NCBI GenBank assembly: GCA_020724685.1
Contig: DYGP01000022.1
Coordinates: 1 to 9,986, forward strand
Length of the DNA: 9,986 nucleotides
Direction of reading: 5' to 3'
Source of the DNA: Candidatus Paceibacter sp.
GTDB lineage: Bacteria > Patescibacteriota > Minisyncoccia > UBA6257 > GWB1-50-10
In this document: positions 6,790 to 9,986 of the stretch, piece after piece
How positions within the stretch are numbered: position 1 is the stretch's first letter
Layout: each line of letters begins with the position of its first letter
Program-made: the position numbers and the translations under genes
Notes under the pieces: model-generated
The model's database searches: none
What the model was told of the DNA's origin: nothing
The model's input: only the letters and a program-made list of their open reading frames with translations

Positions 6790-6864
6790 CTGTTCCTCCT
6801 TCGGATACGTTAATGATTCTGCCTGTATTAGAGCACAAAATTCGCCGTATGGCTAATTTTGCCC

Positions 6865-6878
6865 GCCTACCGGTAGGC
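6865..6878. repeat. Short dispersed palindrome, copy 2
   Basis: GCCTACCGGTAGGC is a perfect 14-bp palindrome. It shares CCTACC and CGGTAGGCA with the element at 2015-2034, so both look like members of one dispersed repeat family. Confidence 0.5.
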
Positions 6879-6890
6879 ACAGACCTCTTC

Positions 6891-6933
6891 CAACTTTATT
6901 CGCTTTATAAACTTTTGACTTTATTCACTTTTC
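6891..6933. repeat. A/T-rich linker with AATAAAGT units
   Basis: Read on the minus strand, units such as GAATAAAGTC, AAAAGTTTATAAAG and GAATAAAGTT follow one another. The stop codon of the pyrophosphatase-like gene (TAA, 6921-6923) is the TAA of the first unit, so the linker begins inside the gene's end. Confidence 0.5.
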
Positions 6934-7304
6934 TCTTCTCTCACGATTTTCGTATCAAACCAGCGTTCCTGAAACGCGACGGATTTTGAAATTTCCTCAT
7001 CTGAAATATCAACGCCCGGCGGAACGACGATAAGCTTGTCGTCATCATCGTTTTTTCGATGGACGATTGCGATGCAGATCCCCTTCTTTTTTTGTATCGG
7101 TTCTTTCTTTCCGAGATAATACACGTCGATATCTTCCCCATCGGGAGCCTTCACGCCCTCGACATATCCGTAATTCACCTCATACACAAAGCCGTGTTTC
7201 GGGTGTTTCGACCCGATCGGCCTGTCTATCGTCACCTCAACCTCACTCCCTAAAAAACTCTTCGCTATCTCAAATGATTCACTCTTTATAATCTCTTTCT
7301 GCAT
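6921..7304 (-). CDS. Short inorganic pyrophosphatase-like protein (family I)
   Basis: The 127-residue product matches the family I soluble pyrophosphatase pattern: VTIDRPIGSKHPKHGFVYEVNYGYVEG (about 24-50), PDGEDIDVYYLG (about 54-65) and the Asp-rich NDDDDKLIVVPPG. Known enzymes hydrolyse pyrophosphate with Mg2+ in the cytoplasm. It is shorter than E. coli Ppa (about 175 residues). The signature DGDPVDV reads DGEDIDV, so one metal-binding Asp is Glu. It belongs to the divergent, small branch often annotated as pyrophosphatase; activity on pyrophosphate is likely but not certain. The ATG at 7304 has no Shine-Dalgarno sequence and lies 12 nt after the DUF1653 stop, so the two are probably co-transcribed. 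Confidence 0.85.
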   Translation of the reverse strand: MQKEIIKSESFEIAKSFLGSEVEVTIDRPIGSKHPKHGFVYEVNYGYVEGVKAPDGEDIDVYYLGKKEPIQKKKGICIAIVHRKNDDDDKLIVVPPGVDISDEEISKSVAFQERWFDTKIVREEKSE

Positions 7305-7310
7305 ACGTAA

Positions 7311-7338
7311 TACTTTCTACTTTATACTTTCTTCTATA
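7311..7338. repeat. Short linker with AGAAAGTATAAAGT units overlapping a stop codon
   Basis: On the minus strand the units AGAAAGTATAAAGT and AGAAAGTATTA are adjacent. They encode the last residues of the DUF1653 protein (E-S-I-K) and supply its TAG stop (7319-7317). Confidence 0.5.
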
Positions 7339-7538
7339 AGTTCAAACCTCGGCATGGTCTTTCCATCCCTCTCCACGGTCTCAAGGAACATCGAGGCGGG
7401 GCGGATCCAAAGTCCTCCGTCATCATAGAGCGCCCTATAGACGACGTGTTCCTCTAGGGTCTCGCTATGCTTCGCAATCCCAATCACCTCGTACTCGTGT
7501 CCCTTAAAATGCCTGTATTTTCCGAGTTTGATATCCAT
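7317..7538 (-). CDS. DUF1653 family small protein
   Basis: The 73-residue product carries the DUF1653 signature almost end to end: GKYRHFKGHEYEVIGIAKHSETLEEHVVYRALY then GGLWIRPASMFLETV (residues about 6-54), ending in PRFELIEE. The family is widespread in bacteria as a stand-alone small beta-rich domain with no established biochemical role. It has no Shine-Dalgarno sequence, and only three bases separate the ATG from the stop codon of a possible microprotein frame upstream. It is followed after 12 nt by the pyrophosphatase-like gene, so an operon is likely. Confidence 0.9.
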   Translation of the reverse strand: MDIKLGKYRHFKGHEYEVIGIAKHSETLEEHVVYRALYDDGGLWIRPASMFLETVERDGKTMPRFELIEESIK

Positions 7539-7541
7539 GTT

Positions 7542-7679
7542 TTAAATCCACATTAAAAATAAAATCCCAATGATCACAATAGTAAGAAAAAAATTCATAA
7601 CAAAAGGTATCTTTGTAAAAAACGATTTATCAGATTTTTTCTTCGCTTCATTATACCACGCCCCCCATCCCCTCCCCAC
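7542..7679 (-). CDS. Possible membrane microprotein, 18-45 residues
   Basis: One minus-strand frame encodes a Lys-rich segment (YNEAKKKSDKSFFTKIPFV) followed by a single hydrophobic helix, MNFFLTIVIIGILFLMWI, and stops three bases before the DUF1653 ATG. The only in-frame starts are the ATG at 7598 (18 residues) and a GTG at 7679 within the 40-bp palindrome (45 residues). Neither has a good Shine-Dalgarno sequence. The likely promoter at 7650-7658 lies inside the longer version. It may be a real leader or coupled peptide, a remnant of a larger gene, or chance in A/T-rich DNA. Confidence 0.33.
   Translation of the reverse strand: MGRGWGAWYNEAKKKSDKSFFTKIPFVMNFFLTIVIIGILFLMWI
7650..7658 (-). 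promoter_or_regulatory. Extended -10 promoter for the DUF1653-pyrophosphatase genes
   Basis: TGG-TATAAT (7658-7650) is a perfect extended -10 element. The shared 10-mer CGTGGTATAA is also found at the dnaG operon promoter. No TTGACA-like -35 box is present, because the upstream DNA is G-rich. Transcription would start near 7643. Confidence 0.5.
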
Positions 7680-7715
7680 CTATTCTAATGTTCTTGAGAA
7701 CACCAGAATAGGTGG
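7676..7715 (+). repeat. 40-bp near-palindromic element, copy 1
   Basis: The arms CCACCTATTCT and AGAATAGGTGG surround TGTTCT/AGAACA, with a two-base mismatch (AA against CC). It lies 54 bp after the rsgA stop codon. Its reverse complement is identical over all 40 bases to the element at 8909-8948. It has no T-run on the minus-strand exit side, so it is not a standard terminator. Confidence 0.9.
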
Positions 7716-7769
7716 AGGTACTCTACAAAAGAGACGAAAGAGCGCGGGGGCGGGGCGGGCGTTGCTCCC

Positions 7770-8882
7770 TCATTCTTCGCTTCTCTTTCCGTCCAGGATC
7801 TTTTTCACAAACTTTCCGAATTTTCTGTCCTTCTCCCTTTTTTCAACGTCGGTCATTTCGTAATATTCGTTCTCTTTCCTGAGTTTGAGGTAGTTCCGAT
7901 ACCTTCCTTCGTCCAGCTCTCCCTGCCCGAGAGCGCGCGTGACGGCGCATCCCGGTTCGTGCGTGTGCGTGCAATCGGCATATTTGCACTCCCCGGAAAG
8001 GCGGGTTATCTCCCCGAACACGTTTTCCAATCCCTCCTCCGCATCCGCGACGCCCACCTCGCGCGTTCCCGGATTGTCGATCACGATCGCCCCGCCTTCT
8101 CCCCCCGCTCCGGAGTTTTCGCGGGCGGGAAGAAAATACATCTCCCGGGCGGTCGTGGTGTGCTTCCCCCTTCCCGTCGCTTCGCCCACCTCTCCCGTTT
8201 TAAGGGTGTTTTCCTCCAACAACCTGTTTATAATCGAAGACTTCCCCACCCCCGAAGACCCGAGAAAACAATACGTCTTGCCTTTCGACATGCGCCCCGC
8301 GAGCGCGCCGATCCCCCGTTCGGCAAGGATGCTCGTAGCAATGACATCGATTCCGGGGAACCGCTTTCTCGTTTCTTCTATTGCTTTTTCCAGCTCCGCC
8401 TCGGAAAGCAGATCGGCTTTGTTCAACACGGCAACCGGTTCGATTCCTCCTTCGCGCGCGAGGACGAAATAGCGCTCGAAGCGGTTAAGACTGTAATCCC
8501 TGTCCAGCGACTCGACGACGAACGCGGCGTCTATGTTCGCGGCGATGATCTGAATATCCCGCTTCCCGCTGTATTTTTTCCGGAGGAGCGTTTTCCTCGG
8601 AAGAACGGCGCGAATGACCGCGTTCTCCCCGTCCGGTTTCGATATTGTCACCCAGTCGCCGACCGCGGGATAATCTTCCCTTTTCCGTGCGGAAAACCTG
8701 TGTTTTCCGGTGATTCTTGCGAGATATTCCCCTTCGGCGTCTTTCACCCGATAAACCTCCTTATGTTCGGCAATCACGCGCGCCGGAAACACGCCGTCCG
8801 CACGCGCCGATTCGTACGCGGAATCGAAAAATCCGTCATATCCGAGATCCTGAAGCGTTATTGTTTTCACGATTTTCATCAT
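7770..8882 (-). CDS. rsgA: Ribosome small subunit-dependent GTPase RsgA (YjeQ/EngC)
   Basis: RsgA is a GTPase that acts in the last steps of 30S ribosome subunit maturation. The motif order is circularly permuted, the family hallmark. An OB-fold comes first (about 34-80, with AVGDWVTI), then G4 NKAD (154-157), G5 ATS (182-184), G1 GSSGVGKSS (208-216), G2 GRGKHTTT (237-244) and G3 DNPGTR (269-274; usually DTPG). The C-terminal zinc site follows (C299, C304, H306, C312 in CKYADCTHTHEPGC). The product is 370 residues from the ATG at 8882. The next codon is also ATG, and a GTG at 8912 inside the repeat would add ten residues. The ATG pair is preferred because AAGGGGG lies 7-10 nt upstream and homologues do not carry the Gly/Arg-rich extension. 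No clear promoter is seen between the ubiA terminator and the gene. Confidence 0.95.
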   Translation of the reverse strand: MMKIVKTITLQDLGYDGFFDSAYESARADGVFPARVIAEHKEVYRVKDAEGEYLARITGKHRFSARKREDYPAVGDWVTISKPDGENAVIRAVLPRKTLLRKKYSGKRDIQIIAANIDAAFVVESLDRDYSLNRFERYFVLAREGGIEPVAVLNKADLLSEAELEKAIEETRKRFPGIDVIATSILAERGIGALAGRMSKGKTYCFLGSSGVGKSSIINRLLEENTLKTGEVGEATGRGKHTTTAREMYFLPARENSGAGGEGGAIVIDNPGTREVGVADAEEGLENVFGEITRLSGECKYADCTHTHEPGCAVTRALGQGELDEGRYRNYLKLRKENEYYEMTDVEKREKDRKFGKFVKKILDGKRSEE

Positions 8883-8908
8883 ATCACTTCCCCCTTCCCG
8901 TTTCCTCC

Positions 8909-8948
8909 CCACCTATTCTGGTGTTCTCAAGAACATTAGAATAGGTGG
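8909..8948 (-). repeat. 40-bp near-palindromic element, copy 2 (inverted relative to copy 1)
   Basis: This element is identical over 40 of 40 bases to the reverse complement of 7676-7715. It lies 26 nt upstream of the rsgA ATG, within the presumed leader. CCTCC lies directly to the left of both copies on the plus strand, although the cores are inverted. Confidence 0.9.
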
Positions 8949-8985
8949 TTCCAGGGTGAAAACGCGGCGACGAAGGTTCCGGAGA

Positions 8986-9016
8986 AATAAAAAAGAGCCC
9001 GTTTCCAGAGCTCTTT
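8986..9016 (-). terminator. Intrinsic terminator of the UbiA-family gene
   Basis: On the minus strand AAAGAGC (9016-9010) pairs with GCTCTTT (8998-8992), followed by more T residues (GCTCTTTTTTATTT). The stem overlaps the gene's TAA stop codon. Confidence 0.8.
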
Positions 9017-9776
9017 ATGAGAAAAAGAATATCACAACCATTGAAAGCGCCATAGCGATATCGATAGAAAGACGCATTTTTCCCGTTTTTTCCATTTTCG
9101 AATATCGCAACAGTCCAAACGCCGCAACCGGTAATATATATGCGACGACATGGAACCATATTCCCGCAAGCAGGAAACCCGAAGCTGTTATGAGAACAGA
9201 AAGCGGCATCGCTATCTCGCCTCCCAACGCAAGCGGGATTGTCCACTTGTATCCCCTGTCGATACCCATATCCTCGATATCTTTCGTGAGCTCCCTTCCG
9301 AACACTATAAGAAGCGTCGCGAAAAAAAGCGTCCATATCCGCATGTTTCCCATACCCGCCGCAACCGGAAGAAGTATTGGAATTCCTGACATAAGAGACA
9401 CGAGCACGATCGGTGCCAGCGGAACAAGGCGGAGTTCGGAATAGAGAAAACCGCAAAAGGACGCCGTCATGAGCACGATGCCCATCATGACACCTTCCGC
9501 GAACACATGTAACACCAATGTTCCCGTTATCATCCAAGAGACGGAAAGTACCCGATAGAACATGCGTTCATGCTGGAATGCGAAAAACTTCCCTTTCCGT
9601 ATGTCGTGAAACCTGTCACGCCAGTCGTTCTGGAGCATTGTCGAGATACCTATGAAAAATATCGCGACAGGTACCGCCCAAAATTGTTCAATGCCCGCAA
9701 GCTTGAACCCGAGAATCGAAAAGACCACCCCCATTATACAGACGGGCAGGCGCAATGCCGCAATCCAAGACATCAT
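9015..9776 (-). CDS. UbiA-family membrane prenyltransferase
   Basis: This is an integral membrane enzyme of the family that moves a prenyl chain from a polyprenyl diphosphate to an acceptor. The 253-residue product is mostly hydrophobic (about 8 helices). It has both Asp-rich metal/diphosphate motifs: NDWRDRFHD (50-58, NDxxDxxxD type) and RELTKDIEDMGIDRGYKWTIP (161-181, with D166, D169 and D173). The acceptor cannot be told from sequence alone: quinone head groups, prenylglycerol phosphate and others are possible, and no quinone or heme gene lies nearby. GAGGTG (9786-9781) lies 4 nt before the first ATG (9776) and 7 nt before a second (9773), so either may be used. It is a single-gene unit with its own promoter and terminator. 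Confidence 0.9.
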   Translation of the reverse strand: MMSWIAALRLPVCIMGVVFSILGFKLAGIEQFWAVPVAIFFIGISTMLQNDWRDRFHDIRKGKFFAFQHERMFYRVLSVSWMITGTLVLHVFAEGVMMGIVLMTASFCGFLYSELRLVPLAPIVLVSLMSGIPILLPVAAGMGNMRIWTLFFATLLIVFGRELTKDIEDMGIDRGYKWTIPLALGGEIAMPLSVLITASGFLLAGIWFHVVAYILPVAAFGLLRYSKMEKTGKMRLSIDIAMALSMVVIFFFS

Positions 9777-9810
9777 AAATCACCTCTTTTTCTGTAAAAA
9801 ACTGATTCGG

Positions 9811-9816
9811 ATTATA
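9811..9816 (-). promoter_or_regulatory. -10 box of the UbiA-family gene
   Basis: A perfect TATAAT lies on the minus strand about 35 nt upstream of the ATG. No convincing -35 box is found at 16-18 nt; the closest is TGTTCT. The 9777-9962 stretch thus holds divergent promoters. Confidence 0.45.
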
Positions 9817-9851
9817 TCGCACGGAGCCCCGAAAGAACAGCATGCGCGCAA

Positions 9852-9880
9852 TTGAACTTTCACCCGTTTTCTCATATACT
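9852..9880 (+). promoter_or_regulatory. Promoter for the tRNA at the right edge
   Basis: TTGAAC (9852-9857) and TATACT (9875-9880) are separated by exactly 17 nt. Transcription would start near 9887, giving a leader of about 75 nt before the tRNA 5' end. Confidence 0.6.
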
Positions 9881-9932
9881 TAAAAATGGATTTCAATAAT
9901 CGTTCCGTGTGAGGCGGGACGAGGACCCGACT

Positions 9933-9958
9933 GACCGTCCGCCTTCGGGCGGACGGTC
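9933..9958 (+). repeat. Hairpin with perfect 11-bp stem and TTCG loop
   Basis: GACCGTCCGCC (9933-9943) pairs perfectly with GGCGGACGGTC (9948-9958) around TTCG, one of the most stable RNA tetraloops. It ends only 4 nt before the tRNA and has no T-run, so it is probably not a terminator. It may be a dispersed repeat or a processing element. Confidence 0.8.
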
Positions 9959-9962
9959 TTGC

Positions 9963-9986
9963 GGAGGGGTCGCATAGTGGTCTAGT
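9963..9986 (+). tRNA. tRNA, 5' part only; probably tRNA-Ser
   Basis: The 24 bases fit a tRNA 5' half: acceptor strand GGAGGGG (9963-9969), T8, C9, D-stem GCA (9971-9973) and D-loop TAGTGGTCTAG, with the first base of the expected TGC partner at the edge. The AGTGGTCTA loop is typical of bacterial class II tRNA-Ser (GCC-GAGTGGTCTAA-GGC). tRNA-Leu is less likely. The anticodon is outside the window. Confidence 0.65.

Noticed and set aside
5729..6880. 383-codon open frame on the minus strand
   Set aside because: It runs antisense through plsY and its terminator, is extremely Arg/Asp-rich, and shows no domain. plsY has all family motifs and a proper start.
7676..7715. Intrinsic terminator for rsgA
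   Set aside because: The hairpin is strong but the minus-strand exit side is G-rich (GGAGGGGATGG) with no T-run.
8883..8912. GTG start for rsgA at 8912
   Set aside because: It would add a Gly/Arg-rich stretch translated from the repeat border. The ATG at 8882/8879 has a purine-rich site at proper spacing and fits the family N-terminus.
7959..8939. 326-codon open frame on the plus strand
   Set aside because: It is antisense to rsgA, with no ribosome binding site and no recognisable motif.
8884..9537. 217-codon open frame on the minus strand
   Set aside because: It is an alternative frame of the UbiA-family gene, extending through its terminator and the 40-bp repeat; Gly/Arg/Cys-rich nonsense.

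Overview
The window looks like a chromosomal stretch from a Candidate Phyla Radiation (Patescibacteria) bacterium, probably Parcubacteria-like. This rests on style rather than a marker tree. The housekeeping genes are compact and divergent, the sigma factor has a long Lys-rich tail, and genes are separated by A/T-rich low-complexity linkers and small palindromes. UGA is a normal stop (rpoD and rsgA end in TGA), which argues against the recoded Gracilibacteria/Absconditabacteria lineages.

Layout from left to right. Positions 1-1134 (minus) hold the N-terminal 378 codons of alanyl-tRNA synthetase, running off the left edge. Positions 1272-1929 (plus) form a self-contained unit of promoter, strong ribosome binding site, unrecognised basic 175-residue protein and terminator. 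Positions 1931-2096 contain a 34-bp palindrome, linker DNA, a short dispersed palindrome and a terminator. Positions 2099-5653 (minus) form an operon: a small membrane protein with a very acidic heptad coiled coil, then dnaG, then rpoD. This is a version of the macromolecular-synthesis operon in which rpsU is not the leading gene. Positions 5711-6440 (plus) hold plsY with its own promoter and terminator.

Positions 6469-8948 (minus) hold a string of small genes, read from right to left: rsgA, a possible 18-45 residue membrane microprotein, a DUF1653 protein, a short inorganic-pyrophosphatase-like protein and an unknown 106-residue protein. rsgA is bracketed by two identical 40-bp near-palindromes in opposite orientation. 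Positions 8986-9816 (minus) hold a UbiA-family prenyltransferase with promoter and terminator. The right edge (9852-9986, plus) has a promoter, a hairpin with a TTCG loop and the first 24 nt of a tRNA, most likely tRNA-Ser.

The recognised genes serve translation (AlaRS, RsgA, tRNA), replication and transcription initiation (DnaG, RpoD) and membrane lipid chemistry (PlsY, UbiA). I see no CRISPR array, transposase, phage gene or defence system. The unusual content is the acidic coiled-coil protein heading the dnaG-rpoD operon, the orphan basic protein at 1340, the inverted repeats around rsgA, and the linkers that begin inside stop codons.
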